Shown: positions 11,424 through 22,162 of the stretch, one piece after another | Layout of the letters: the number at the start of each line of letters is the position of its first letter | How positions within the stretch are numbered: position 1 is the first letter of the stretch | Source of the DNA: Setoptus koraiensis | Lineage: Eukaryota; Arthropoda | Assembly: GCA_048013815.1 (NCBI GenBank) | Contig: CM106585.1 | Span: 19,716,001 to 19,780,000 of the forward strand | Reading direction: 5' to 3' | DNA length: 64,000 nucleotides | Translations under genes and position numbers: made by a program | The notes under the pieces: model-generated | What the model was told of the DNA's origin: nothing | The model's database searches: none | What the model saw: only the letters and a program-made list of their open reading frames with translations

Positions 11424-12616
11424 TCAACTGCGACTCACTTCTATCTCACTCAAATCTATGTGAAATAACATCTGAGCTAGAATCTGTGAGGACTCTGAAC
11501 CAAAAGACAATTCTGCCTTAATCAAGTCAACGAAATTGTTATACGTTCCAAGCCATTTCTTGTCACCATGACTCACTACACGTTCTCTCAAACATTGAAA
11601 TATGTCAAACAATTTTGTCTGGAATTCATTCTCATTCATAAGGTCAAAGAAGTACTTCGTCACGCACGCGGTGTCTTCATCTGTGATGCCTTCAGGACAG
11701 CCTACCCATTCTGAAATTAGACTGCAGATACTGTCCAGATCGGTAACACCGCAGATATTTGCACGCCCAGTGGGTTCGTTGAGCATTATTGGTTTGCAAT
11801 TAGAGGTGTCAAATTTGGCCTCGTTGGTGGCAACTTTCGTTGAATCGTTGCTCAACTCTGAAGAGATTGCTTCAGGTTGCTTCTTGGAAGTGCTTGGCAT
11901 AATTTGAAGGTCCTTAGTAGTTTTAGTGAACATGTTTCTGATATCTCTTGACTTTGGAGGTTCTTTGTGGAGGATTGACTTATTTTTCTTAGAATTTTGT
12001 TTCCGATACTGTCTTCTCAATTGATTGCTTGCTTCCTCTTCTGATATCTCAAAACCATCAAGAGAGGATGTATTTGTTTCTAGTTCAATGACAGAGGATT
12101 TGCCTCTTGGTTGATCGGAAAAAATTTGATATTCTTTATATGGCAAAAGTCTCTTTTGAGCAACGGACTCAGTAATCCATTCTGGCCTAACAATCCTGTC
12201 GTCTGGCCTAAGTTGTTTTATTTTAGCAAATGATAGGCTAGTGGCAATCATAAATTTAGTTGTTTGATATCTATAGTATGGATGGTATTCGCCGCCATTT
12301 AATAGGACTAACCGCTTTAATTCATCTGCAGTCGGTTTTGTGCGTCCATTCACATTGATAGAAACTCCATTGAAGATATCAGTTTTCATGGATTTGTGTC
12401 TGTGTTTGAGAACTTCACGTATTTCTTCATTTTGGTCTGCAAGCTTGTGCTTCTTTGCCTGCATGTAACCTGAGTATTGACAAAAAACAAAAGAGTTAGT
12501 ATTCATGCATTGTTGTAATATGTGTGCACTCTCTAATTTTGAGAAAATTGCTCACCCTTTCCATCCATAAAACCATTGGTTCTGTTAAAAGTGTTTAGTC
12601 CGGACCTATCTCCCAT
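11424..12616 (-). CDS. REV1: REV1-like protein with BRCT and Rev1 C-terminal domain but no polymerase domain
   Basis: Exon 1 is 12616-12556 and exon 2 is 12469-11424; the GT/AG intron is in phase 1, giving 368 residues. Residues 15-30 (NGFMDGKGYMQAKKHKL) match the start of REV1. A BRCT domain lies at about 50-137 (DIFNGVSINVNG, LNGGEYHPYY, IVRPEWITES). A basic, Ser-rich linker covers about 140-258 and includes DIRNMF at 196-201. Residues 262-345 align along their whole length with the Rev1 C-terminal domain (LISEW, VTKYFFDLM, FVDLIKAEL), the platform that binds Rev7 and the Y-family polymerases. The Y-family catalytic core, little finger and ubiquitin-binding motifs, roughly 800-900 residues in human REV1, are absent, and exon 2 is one unbroken frame with no room for them. 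I infer a scaffold-only translesion-synthesis factor; whether a polymerase-bearing REV1 exists elsewhere cannot be told. Confidence 0.85.
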
Positions 12617-13771
12617 GGTTCGATAGTGTTGTCCGTAGGCCTTGCATTACCGAAATTAGTAGCTGATCATTGGGTGATCAGTAAATAAAAATGGTGCGAT
12701 TGCTCCCTGTGTTATGACAATGAATTGTTTGCAATCTATGCAATCTATAATCTTTAGTTATTATTTTACTATAACTAAAGATTTTACTGATGGATAGATA
12801 ATGTGGGATTTATAAAAATAATATGCATAGATGGATATTTGCTATCGCAGTGTTGCTCATTAAACGCACTGTGTGAGAGCGTTGGGACAGCCCAACAGCA
12901 GTATCAGGTGGTGCCCAATGAAAACAAACGGCGAAAACAACAACAACGGCAACAACGGCAACAACTGCAACAACAGCAACAACAGCAACAACAGCAGCGG
13001 CGCCTACAAGAGAAACGTATTTTGTGTCACACACAAGCACCATTGTACCACTGGCATTACATGTATGATTATTCTGCTTCCAATATACTGTTAATGTTGA
13101 CACTGACGAATGCTAACAATAGTTTGAGTATTACCATTATTATTACCATTGCATTTATTATCACCTAAACAAATCTAATCAAAATCAATTATTATTATTC
13201 ATCATCATTGATATCATCAGCGATCTTGATTGATCACGATTGAAAAAATTCTCACTAATAAGGTGGCTATTTTCAAACCACATTACGTCATTGATAAATA
13301 AACACTGGGTGGTGGTGGTGGCGGCGGACCAACAGCCAGACAATATCGAACAATCAAAGAATAAGAAGAAGCAGCCAATGTCTTTACATATACATCTATT
13401 AGCTATCGGCCATTGTTATTATTATTAGATCCCACCAATAGAGAAATTACGACATCCATTATAAAAACCTGATGGAAATATCTCACAATCAGAAAAAAAT
13501 ATATCAATCTATCAGTCAGTTCACGGTGCACACCTTTTAATACATCGGCAATAACAAGCATGAGTTATCTTTGTTACCTGTCGATTAACCATAACATTAG
13601 CAACGTTCCCTTTGTTTGGACTTGAGCACAGTCTATCATCATTATTAAATAACACTGCTATTACACATAAAACATAATAGCTACTTAACCACCCTTCATC
13701 ATACAAATAGAGGCTTTTGTGATCAATATTTGAGTCAATTGAACCCAAGCAATCTCTAGATCACAGTCAAC
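12617..13771. other. Intergenic region between the REV1-like and DRAM genes
   Basis: The two genes are divergent, so promoters for both should lie here. A CAA/CAG-rich low-complexity run is at 12933-13001 and ATT-rich simple sequence is near 13120-13220. No further gene was recognised. Confidence 0.5.
12933..13001. repeat. Impure CAA/CAG/CGG trinucleotide repeat
   Basis: Alternating caa, cag and cgg units fill about 70 bp. On the plus strand it could encode a Gln or Asn run, but the flanking frame has no recognisable protein. Confidence 0.8.
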
Positions 13772-14926
13772 ATGTTGAGCAAAGTGCATTATTTACCTAT
13801 TATCACCTTCATATTGATGCCGTCCAGTTTCATCATCACGTAAGTGCCATACTCATAACAACAGGCCAAAACACTTATCAAACAACGAGCCTATCTAATG
13901 CCCATCTCACTAACACTATCTTCCATCGTATTCAACCCGTGTTAACAAAACCATTGTTTTCCTCTTGTCTACTTGTCAATCTATGCACATCAGTTATCTG
14001 ATATCTATCTTTTTGGGGCATGTTGAGGTGACATTTCCCTACATATCGGACACTGGCGTACATGTACCAGAGAGTTGTATATTTAGTCAATTATTTAACA
14101 TTGTGTCCTTCCTAATGGCGGCCAACATTTATATTAGATACAAACAAGTGGAACAACAATGTAGAGATCATCTATTGCCAGACACAAATAGAGTGCTGTC
14201 AAGGAACAGACTTGCATTATTTGTTGGACTATTATCGTGTCTTGGACTATCGATAGTGGCCAACTTTCAAGAATTACAACTATTCACTATCCACATAATT
14301 GGCGGCTTCTCAGCATTTGGCTTTGGCCTCGTTTATTTGTGGCTACAAACTCACTCCTCCTACATGATGTATCCCATAGTCAAATCAGGTTTATTCGTTG
14401 CTAGAATTCGACTAGCACTCAGTATTATATTGACATGTACTTTTATCGTTAGCGGTGTGCTGGGCCCACTCTCTATGAGATACTTTCATGGTCGAGATCC
14501 AACAAAATGGCAACCAGACGATGGTGGTTACCTGTTTCATGTGATAAGCTCCATCAGTGAATGGTTGTCGGCTTTTGCGATTGACTTTTTTATTTTGAGT
14601 TTCGCCCATGAGTTCAAATATATGAGTATAAGCTCTCCAAAGTTCTACATTCTATCTACTGTTATTAACATTGAGGAGCGAAGGTCGATTGACTCGAATT
14701 ACGGCATCAATGTTGTCACATCCGATATCAGCAGAAGTCAGAGGGCATCCAGACAGACAAGGAATAGAGATCTAATGACAAGGTAGGTTCTTGATGACTG
14801 CTGATGGAACCATTTTCTAGTATTGTTATCTCTCTAATTATGATTCCATCCTAACCCCACTCGTCTTTCTCTAATTTCAACTCACAATTCAGATCAATGT
14901 CTGAGGCGGATCAAGTTATAGGTTAA
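13772..14926 (+). CDS. DRAM/TMEM150-family membrane protein (DRAM2-like), three exons
   Basis: Exons are 13772-13839, 13994-14782 and 14893-14926, with introns of 154 and 110 bp, both phase 2 with GT/AG ends; 296 residues. Joining exon 1 to exon 2 gives a first hydrophobic helix followed by FPYISDTGVHVPESCIF, matching the family motif PYISDTG...PE.C. Also diagnostic are NIYIRYKQV, LLSCLGLSIVANFQ and the later EWLSAFAIDFF helix. Six membrane segments are expected. DRAM proteins sit in lysosomal membranes and promote autophagy, in vertebrates partly under p53 control. The cytoplasmic tail (about 230-296) is rich in Arg and Ser. Exon 3 encodes only eleven residues, so the true 3' end is less certain than the rest. 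Confidence 0.82.
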
Positions 14927-16160
14927 GAATGAATTAACAGTCAACAAGAGTGTCCACTCCCACACTATTGTACCCGACAATCAATCATGAATAAAAAAAG
15001 AGTCTATGATTTTCAGCTACTCTCTAGAATGATCTTCTCATCACTTCTGACCGCATTGAATTTGGGTTTAAATGCACCTTTGCGCATAATCTATTACATA
15101 GACTACCGCAGTGAGTGCAACATCACTTCGTCAACTAGTTTACTTTGTTGTTGGAGTGATGTTACATGCCAGTAGATAACAGTATCGCAATTATCGAGTT
15201 TGTCCGAATGTACTATACAATCTGAACCCGCTCTCACCCTGTGCTTAATTGTGAAATTTGCATATCTACTGTGCACTACGAATTTCACAAATTCTGCACA
15301 AGGGAAGAGAGAGCAACGAAAGTTGTTGTACTATTTGCGACCATGTCTAATCGCAATCGCGATCTCTAGAGTGGGCGATGGTCTTTCGCTTGCTAGAGAG
15401 GACGTTGACAACATGTCGCAAACACACTCACATACAGACTGTATGATATTGGTGAGGATTTGCAACATGGAGAGAGGATTCTAGATTTGCCAAGACTTTT
15501 CTGCGCAGACCGCACAAATGCGTGACTTATGCGGCTTTGTGGTGCACATTATCCCGATCGATTTATACGGCATGATGATGTTCGCGTGTGGAAGCGCATA
15601 GAAACGCTCAGAAAGATCGTACTCTATCTGTCATACACAGTCAGTCTCTATGTCCTTTTCACGTTGCATCTGGATGACAGCAAGAGTTGGTGTAAATGTG
15701 AAAATTGTTATGTCAACCGCTCCTCCCCCCCATGCACAATTATGACTGTTGCACATTTACGCAATAATGGGAATTTCGCTAATTATGCATGATTGAATTG
15801 GCAGCATTTTTTGGGCCAAATCTCGATGCAACATGTTGTCGGAATTGGCAGGTGCATAGCGAATTTGTAAATGTTATTGTGGTGCAAACGCAAGTGCACC
15901 ATGCGCAACCATGTGAGATATGTACGTTGAATTGCATTCAACAATTGCGCACATGGGGACTGATGGGGGAAAAGGGGTGTATTCGACCGACGAGATCTAG
16001 AAAATTTATTGAATTTATCATTCAGTGCACATCTATATATATGCGTGACAACAATGACAAACACCAATACCAATCATTATATATGATTGATATTATTTGA
16101 ATATTAGTCCTCACAACGTCACCACAATACAATATCGGAATCTGATCGGAATAGAGAACA
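14927..16160. other. Intergenic region upstream of the debranching-enzyme gene
   Basis: Only short unrelated reading frames were seen, with no repeat or RNA gene that I can support. Confidence 0.5.
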
Positions 16161-19100
16161 ATGGATCAGCCAGTAGTGAAGATTCTCACGTTGGAGGCAG
16201 GACAAAATCACGACACAGACTTGCTAAATTTCGATAAAGGTTCCTCAGTGAAAATAGTGCCAGGCGCCAGCTTATTTGAGTATGATAAAATCAAAATCTG
16301 GACAAATTATCCCGTCAAGGGCAAAGAATTTGTTCGTGCCAACTATACAGAATTGACGCTCAATTATGGCGGCGACGTCAAAAACAACATCGTGGGCCGC
16401 TGCATGAACTGGTCGGCAAGTATAAAATTCACCATTCCAGGCAGTTACCATTATTATTTTGGACCGGCCAACGGCTCAAATAACAATCAACAGATACTTG
16501 GCTCGGGCTATTTTCAAGTGAGGCCCAAACTGAGCCTGCCCCTGGACTGCATTCAATGTCAAACAGTGCTGAGCAAAAATCTCGGCACCATCGACACTTG
16601 GCGCGACGTGCTCGCTGTCAGCTATCAATCAGGCTACAACATGGTCCATTTCACGCCCGTTCAAGTGCTAGGCGGCAGCAATTCTGCCTACTCCATAGCG
16701 AATCAGCTCGACATTAATCCAACTTTTGCGCCCGCCTCATCAAAGTCTGCCTCGTCCAAGTCGCTCGTGGACGAAGTGGCCAAAGTCGTCAAATTCATGA
16801 ATGACGAATGGAAAATGCTGTCCATTACGGATATTGTGTTGAATCACACAGCCAACGAGAGCAACTGGCTCTTGGATCATCCCGAGTCCGCTTACAATTG
16901 CCTCAATTCGCCACATTTAAGGCCGGCCTATTTGTTGGACAGGGCCGTGTACGCGCTCACCTACGACATGATGAATTTGCGCTGGCTAACCACTCATTCT
17001 TTGGGCAACCATGTGACCAGTGAGAACGATGTTAGATTAGTCAGACTTCTGCTCACCTCTTTTTATTTGCCCCAGCTCAGGTTGTACGAAATGTTCATGG
17101 TGGACGTCAATGAGGCAGTGGCTCAGTTCACGCTGTCCACAACAGGTACTACCAACACATCCGATGGTCCTTTAATTGTCCAAGATAGGCTGTACAGGCG
17201 CTTCAAATCTCAGGTGAACATGAGTGTTGCCCTGGCAAGGACAAGAGATGTTGATGAGTTCAGAAGTATTGTTGAAGAGGAGAATCGACGCATCAAGCGA
17301 ACGGTCGAAGACCACTTGGCCGCTGCTCTGGATAACATTTTCTCGGCCATTAGATACGAACGTCTGGATGACAACGGACCCAAGCTGAATGTTGTCTCAT
17401 TGTCAACGCCACTCGTTGCGCCCTACTTTCAGAACCTCAAACATTCTGGAAGCCGTGTTGTGTTGAGCGAAGAGGAAACCATGATGTATGAACAGGGCCA
17501 ATATTTGATGGCTCACAATGGCTGGGTTATGGGCTTTGATTCATTGAAGGATTTTGCCGCTGAGGGCAGTCTCATATATTTGCGACGCGAGCTCATCGCC
17601 TGGGGCGACTCAATAAAGTTACGTTATGGAGATAAACCCGAGGATTGCCCTTATCTGTGGGATCACATGAAAAAATACGTCCAACAACAGGCCAAGATTT
17701 TCCACGGCATAAGATTGGACAATTGTCACTCGACGCCCATACACGTCGCCCAGTACATGCTTGACGCAGCTAGATCAGTGAGGCCCGATTTGTACATTAT
17801 TGCGGAACTGTTTACTTCGTCAGAGCAAACTGACAATATTTTCATCAACAAATTGGGCATTACCTCACTTGTTAGAGAGTCCATGTCAGCGTCAAATTGT
17901 CGGGAATTAGGCCGACTGATGTATCGATTTGGCGGCGAAGCGGTGGGAGCTTTCCATCATGCGCCTGGCAGTCAGCCTTTGAGACCATCAATTGCTCACG
18001 CAATATTTTATGATCAGACTCACGACAACGAGTCTCCATTGATCAGGAGGACTCCCTATGATAGTCAAGCCACCAGCTCAATAGTGTCGATGGCGTGTTG
18101 CGCCTCCGGAACAAACCGAGGCTATGATGAGCTTGTGCCACATCATATTAGTGTTGTTGGCGAGAAAAGACTGTATCAATCGTGGACCAAGGACCCGAAA
18201 GTGGCCGTGTTGGGCGATGGTGAGGTGAATTTCGACACAGGAATCATCTCACTGAGGTATCTCATTAATGAATTGCATTCGCGGCTATATTCTGAGGGTT
18301 TTTCAGAGATATTCGTTGACCAGGTGGATGAAAATGTTTTGGCCATCACTAGGCACAATCCACATACATGTCGATCGATAATTCTTGTTGCCAGAACTGC
18401 CTTTGATAAAGCAGAAGATCCAAACATTGTCGGGCCCACAATACGCTCTATATTTGTGCCGGGAACTATCAAAAAGGTACTGTTTGAGTCTGTTATGATT
18501 GGAGATCCTGCCGATTACAAACGCAATGATAAATATATCAACGGACTGAGCTCGTTCCAATCTAAAATACTCAACGAGCACGTTGCTCCCGAACAAGCTA
18601 AACTGGTGCAGATAGATTTGTCGCAGGCGAACCAGGCCGAGGTTATATTCAACAAATTTGTTCCATCGTCTGTCTTGGCGCTGGAGTCGCACGCCAGCAT
18701 AAGCCAATCGGATGCCCTGATTAAGATCAACAATTGGCTCAATCAGCATATGCAAACCAATGGCAATACTGTTGTCATTCCACAAGTGATAAAAAACTTG
18801 ACAATGGCCGACATTAACTACATTTTGTACAGATGCGAGGGCGAGCAGGACGACGATCACGTTTATGATCTGCCAAATCATGGCAAATTCCCATATTGTG
18901 GATTCCAAGGATTCATGTTCACGTTGTCGCATGTGCACGATCAACAAGACCAGGCCCATCCGTTGTGCTGCAACTTGCGAGCGGGCAATTGGCTGATAGA
19001 TCACACTTTGGATCGACTGTCACGACGTAAATCACTGGAGAAATTTCACGAATTCTTGGAGGAACCCCTAGAGGCGGTGAAATTGTTGCCCAGGTCAATT

Positions 19101-20711
19101 GTGCCCAAATACTTTGATATGGTCATAATGAGCGTATATAATCTAATTGTCGATCACAAGTTGCCAGGCGAAATGGGTCAATTCGTGGCCACTGGACCAA
19201 GATTTGTCAAGCGATTGGCTCTGTCTAGTGTGGCCCTGGTGGGACAGTCCACGAGTGCCCCATTGGCCCCATGGAAGCAGGAAAAAGTTATCGTGAATGG
19301 CAATGCAGGCGCCATCGCTGAATCTTCGTTGCCGTTGCAATTTCCTACGTGCGTTTCCATTGCAGCGGGTCTGCCTCATTTTGCCAACGGATACATGAGA
19401 AATTGGGGCCGTGACACATTCATCGCCATGCGAGGACTAATGTTATTGACGGGTCGCTTTGACGATGCACGAAACATTATATTGTCGTTTGCGGCCACAC
19501 TTCGCCACGGTCTAATACCGAACTTGCTCGACAGGGGCTCCAACGCCCGTTACAATTGTCGCGATGCTGTCTGGTGGTGGCTGTACTGCATCAAAGAATA
19601 CATCGAGTTGTCGCCCAACGGGCAGGGTCTGGCACTACTCGAGGAACAAGTTCGTCGCTTGTATCCGTATGATTATAGCCAGCCCGATTTGGTGGCCGAT
19701 GTTACCGGCAGAGTGCAGCCATTGTGTGGCATCATGCAAGAGGCCATTGAGCGACACTTCGACGGAATAGATTTCGTCGAAAGAAACGCCGGAAAAGCCA
19801 TAGACGAGCACATGACAGAGCCCGGTTTCCATGTTTGTATAGATGTGGATAGAAGCACGGGCTTTGTGCACGGTGGCAATCAGTGGAACTGCGGCACTTG
19901 GATGGACAAAATGGGCAGCTCCGAGAAAGCAAACACCAAGGGCAGGCCCGCTTCGCCGCGAGATGGAGCCGCCGTGGAGATTGTGGGCCTCAGTTATGCC
20001 GTCATCAAGTGGCTCTCGAAATTGGCAAGTAAAGGAAAGTACCGCTACAAGGGGGTCGTTTCGAAGAAGAACAACGTCAAATGGTCTTGGGCAGAATGGT
20101 CCGCTAAAATCGAAAACAACTTTGAGAAGGAATTCTGGATTGAAGGAAAGGCGGCCCAGGCCCGAACTAATGTCTACAAAGATTTATGGAAATGTGAAAA
20201 CGAAACGCACGCCTACATGTTCCGGCCCAATTTCCTAGTGGCAATGGTGGTCGCACCGGAACTGTTCAGCGCCGATAAGGCCCGTCAATGCCTAGAGACA
20301 ACCAGGCAATTTCTTGTGGGACCTCTCGGAATGAAGACTTTGGACCCCGAATCGGCCCATTACTGTGGCGACTACGACAATTCTAATGACGGCCACGATT
20401 CCATGACGGCCCACGGATACAATTATCATCAGGGGCCCGAGTGGCTCTGGTTGACTGGTTATTATCTGAGGGCTCAATTGAAATTCAACGCCAAGGACAA
20501 TAAAGTGAAATTTCAGGAGAATGTCAAACACGTTAAGCAATTGCTGGCCAATCATTACAAACACCTCGAGCAGAATGCATGGTTTGGTTTGCCTGAGCTA
20601 ACTAACTCGAATGGCCAATTTTGCAAGGACAGTTGTCCAATTCAGGCCTGGTCAATCGGCACCATAATGGAGGCGGTGTACGAGCTGTCCAAAATGAAGG
20701 CGATCGCCTGA
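16161..20711 (+). CDS. AGL: Glycogen debranching enzyme, single uninterrupted exon
   Basis: The protein has 1516 residues, close to the usual 1500-1530, so it is full length. It is a bifunctional cytosolic enzyme that moves maltotriosyl units and then hydrolyses the alpha-1,6 branch point of glycogen. The transferase half (GH13-like) shows GIRLDNCHSTP with Asp520, IIAELF with Glu549 and THDNE with Asp622 as the probable catalytic triad. The glucosidase half (GH133) shows [18 protein letters not shown] with Asp1249 and QAWSIGTIMEAVYEL with Glu1504, which correspond by position and context to the acid/base pair known from the yeast enzyme. The start at 16161 (MDQPVVKILTLEAGQ) is the first in-frame ATG and leads into the conserved N-terminal domain. 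No intron interrupts 4.5 kb. Several internal segments of this gene recur inside the intron of the GMC gene at 26730-27647. Confidence 0.97.
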   Translation: MDQPVVKILTLEAGQNHDTDLLNFDKGSSVKIVPGASLFEYDKIKIWTNYPVKGKEFVRANYTELTLNYGGDVKNNIVGRCMNWSASIKFTIPGSYHYYFGPANGSNNNQQILGSGYFQVRPKLSLPLDCIQCQTVLSKNLGTIDTWRDVLAVSYQSGYNMVHFTPVQVLGGSNSAYSIANQLDINPTFAPASSKSASSKSLVDEVAKVVKFMNDEWKMLSITDIVLNHTANESNWLLDHPESAYNCLNSPHLRPAYLLDRAVYALTYDMMNLRWLTTHSLGNHVTSENDVRLVRLLLTSFYLPQLRLYEMFMVDVNEAVAQFTLSTTGTTNTSDGPLIVQDRLYRRFKSQVNMSVALARTRDVDEFRSIVEEENRRIKRTVEDHLAAALDNIFSAIRYERLDDNGPKLNVVSLSTPLVAPYFQNLKHSGSRVVLSEEETMMYEQGQYLMAHNGWVMGFDSLKDFAAEGSLIYLRRELIAWGDSIKLRYGDKPEDCPYLWDHMKKYVQQQAKIFHGIRLDNCHSTPIHVAQYMLDAARSVRPDLYIIAELFTSSEQTDNIFINKLGITSLVRESMSASNCRELGRLMYRFGGEAVGAFHHAPGSQPLRPSIAHAIFYDQTHDNESPLIRRTPYDSQATSSIVSMACCASGTNRGYDELVPHHISVVGEKRLYQSWTKDPKVAVLGDGEVNFDTGIISLRYLINELHSRLYSEGFSEIFVDQVDENVLAITRHNPHTCRSIILVARTAFDKAEDPNIVGPTIRSIFVPGTIKKVLFESVMIGDPADYKRNDKYINGLSSFQSKILNEHVAPEQAKLVQIDLSQANQAEVIFNKFVPSSVLALESHASISQSDALIKINNWLNQHMQTNGNTVVIPQVIKNLTMADINYILYRCEGEQDDDHVYDLPNHGKFPYCGFQGFMFTLSHVHDQQDQAHPLCCNLRAGNWLIDHTLDRLSRRKSLEKFHEFLEEPLEAVKLLPRSIVPKYFDMVIMSVYNLIVDHKLPGEMGQFVATGPRFVKRLALSSVALVGQSTSAPLAPWKQEKVIVNGNAGAIAESSLPLQFPTCVSIAAGLPHFANGYMRNWGRDTFIAMRGLMLLTGRFDDARNIILSFAATLRHGLIPNLLDRGSNARYNCRDAVWWWLYCIKEYIELSPNGQGLALLEEQVRRLYPYDYSQPDLVADVTGRVQPLCGIMQEAIERHFDGIDFVERNAGKAIDEHMTEPGFHVCIDVDRSTGFVHGGNQWNCGTWMDKMGSSEKANTKGRPASPRDGAAVEIVGLSYAVIKWLSKLASKGKYRYKGVVSKKNNVKWSWAEWSAKIENNFEKEFWIEGKAAQARTNVYKDLWKCENETHAYMFRPNFLVAMVVAPELFSADKARQCLETTRQFLVGPLGMKTLDPESAHYCGDYDNSNDGHDSMTAHGYNYHQGPEWLWLTGYYLRAQLKFNAKDNKVKFQENVKHVKQLLANHYKHLEQNAWFGLPELTNSNGQFCKDSCPIQAWSIGTIMEAVYELSKMKAIA

Positions 20712-20843
20712 TTATTATTGCGCAAACTGTTATGTATGCGCTAACCGATTTATTATTGTTATTTGCTACATCTTTTTATGGAGATTATTTAGTTTAGAAT
20801 ATTTAGTCAGCGTGTGTCTATCAGATACTATAAAACTCATTCA

Positions 20844-20849
20844 AATAAA
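20844..20849 (+). terminator. AATAAA polyadenylation signal of the debranching-enzyme gene
   Basis: A canonical hexamer lies about 130 bp after the stop codon, ahead of the convergent gene that ends at 20981. Confidence 0.5.
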
Positions 20850-20980
20850 TCATCAATGTTGTTGGGCCTAGCAGTGCTATAGCCAGTAAAGGAAAAATAA
20901 TTAGCCTTTGATTGTGTAATATAATTATAATTGTTATAATTGACTTAATTTAGCATCGCCGACTGAATTGATCAATACAA

Positions 20981-22162
20981 TCAAGTCTGATGGGCTGAAT
21001 ATTTCGCCATTGAATTGATGAGGCTCTTGAAGGTGAACAAGAGCTGCTCGTTGTTGATCAACGGACTCAACTGGCTGAATAGGCTCTCCGACAGGCTCGT
21101 CTGACGCTTCTTTCGACCATTGACCGTTGTAGACGAGCTTGGTCCCGTTAGACTGACCGCTCCCTGCTGACCCGGCTGGCCTAGTCCGCTGTTCATATTC
21201 ATCATGAACAGGTAGAGCAATATGAATGGTCCGCCTAAAACTATAGCGCCAATAACAACAGCAACTGCCACACAAACTATCTCACTGATACCAAAACCAC
21301 TGCTCAATAAGGGAAAACTGCTCGACCAAGAGGGCGATGTGGCCGCCGCCATCGACGACCCATAATAAGCCGGGTGACCGGCGCTACCATAGGCACTGCT
21401 AGAGTGCATGCTAGGGTAACCGGCCGGATGTGTGTCCAGGGTGTTGTAGCCGGCAGAAGTTGGATAAACGCCGGCGGTTCCCAGTTGTTGATTGCCGTAG
21501 CCCAATTCTAGTTGTTGGCCGTAACTCGTTTGAGCCGAGTCGTACTGGCGCCCGTTACGGCCACCGGTGCGATTGTGCTGTTGATTGGCTGTCTTTTTCT
21601 TCTTAGACGACTGGTGCTTTACCTGTTGTTGTTGCTGATTTTGGAGCGCCATCGATGATTTGTTGGTTGCGTCATCTTGAGCGACCACGGTCTCATTGAC
21701 GCCGCTCACCTGATGTTGGAGATAATTGTTTATTGAGCCGCTTGCATTTGAATTGTCTGCTTCACCGATTGCGGACACTGCATCTACAAGTGGCGCGGAA
21801 TGTGTTGCTGTGGCCAATTGATCGACGAAAGACGAAGATTGTTGCTGTTGTTGTTGTGATATGTTGTCGCTGCTGTTTGCTGATATTTCGTTGATGGCAA
21901 ACGAGGCCAGTATCAACAACATGCAGGCTGTGAATGCCAGAGACGACGACCACATAATTGATGGTCTCTTATTGACTTGATCTTGTTGCTGTTGCTTGTT
22001 TGTTGTCATTAGACACACTGTTGTCCACTTGTTGAATATTGAGGATTTCATTGCACGCGGACGGATAGGAGGATAGGTGCTGGAAATTGGTTGGATTGGC
22101 CGAAGTGCAATCATGAAGCGACGAAAAGGATAAATGGACAGTCGAGCAGCTAGCGATCGCAT
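20981..22162 (-). CDS. Unrecognised Ser/Gln/Tyr-rich membrane protein
   Basis: I do not recognise this protein. The open frame is 393 residues, but the likely start is residue 70 (position 21955), where MWSSSLAFTACMLLILASFA forms a good signal peptide; the upstream 69 residues include a basic stretch and may be leader. The predicted mature protein has a Gln/Ser/Asn-rich ectodomain, a Lys-rich patch (SSKKKKT), Tyr/Gly/Ser-rich sequence, then one strong membrane helix (EIVCVAVAVVIGAIVLGG, then PFILLYLFMMN) and a tail of about 70 residues with a dibasic GRKKRQTS that resembles a furin site. No enzymatic motif is visible. It converges with the debranching-enzyme gene. Confidence 0.55.
   Translation of the reverse strand: MRSLAARLSIYPFRRFMIALRPIQPISSTYPPIRPRAMKSSIFNKWTTVCLMTTNKQQQQDQVNKRPSIMWSSSLAFTACMLLILASFAINEISANSSDNISQQQQQQSSSFVDQLATATHSAPLVDAVSAIGEADNSNASGSINNYLQHQVSGVNETVVAQDDATNKSSMALQNQQQQQVKHQSSKKKKTANQQHNRTGGRNGRQYDSAQTSYGQQLELGYGNQQLGTAGVYPTSAGYNTLDTHPAGYPSMHSSSAYGSAGHPAYYGSSMAAATSPSWSSSFPLLSSGFGISEIVCVAVAVVIGAIVLGGPFILLYLFMMNMNSGLGQPGQQGAVSLTGPSSSTTVNGRKKRQTSLSESLFSQLSPLINNEQLLFTFKSLINSMAKYSAHQT

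Noticed and set aside
12803-13168. Gln-rich reading frame on the plus strand
   Set aside because: It is produced by the CAA/CAG repeat; flanking residues have no recognisable protein character.
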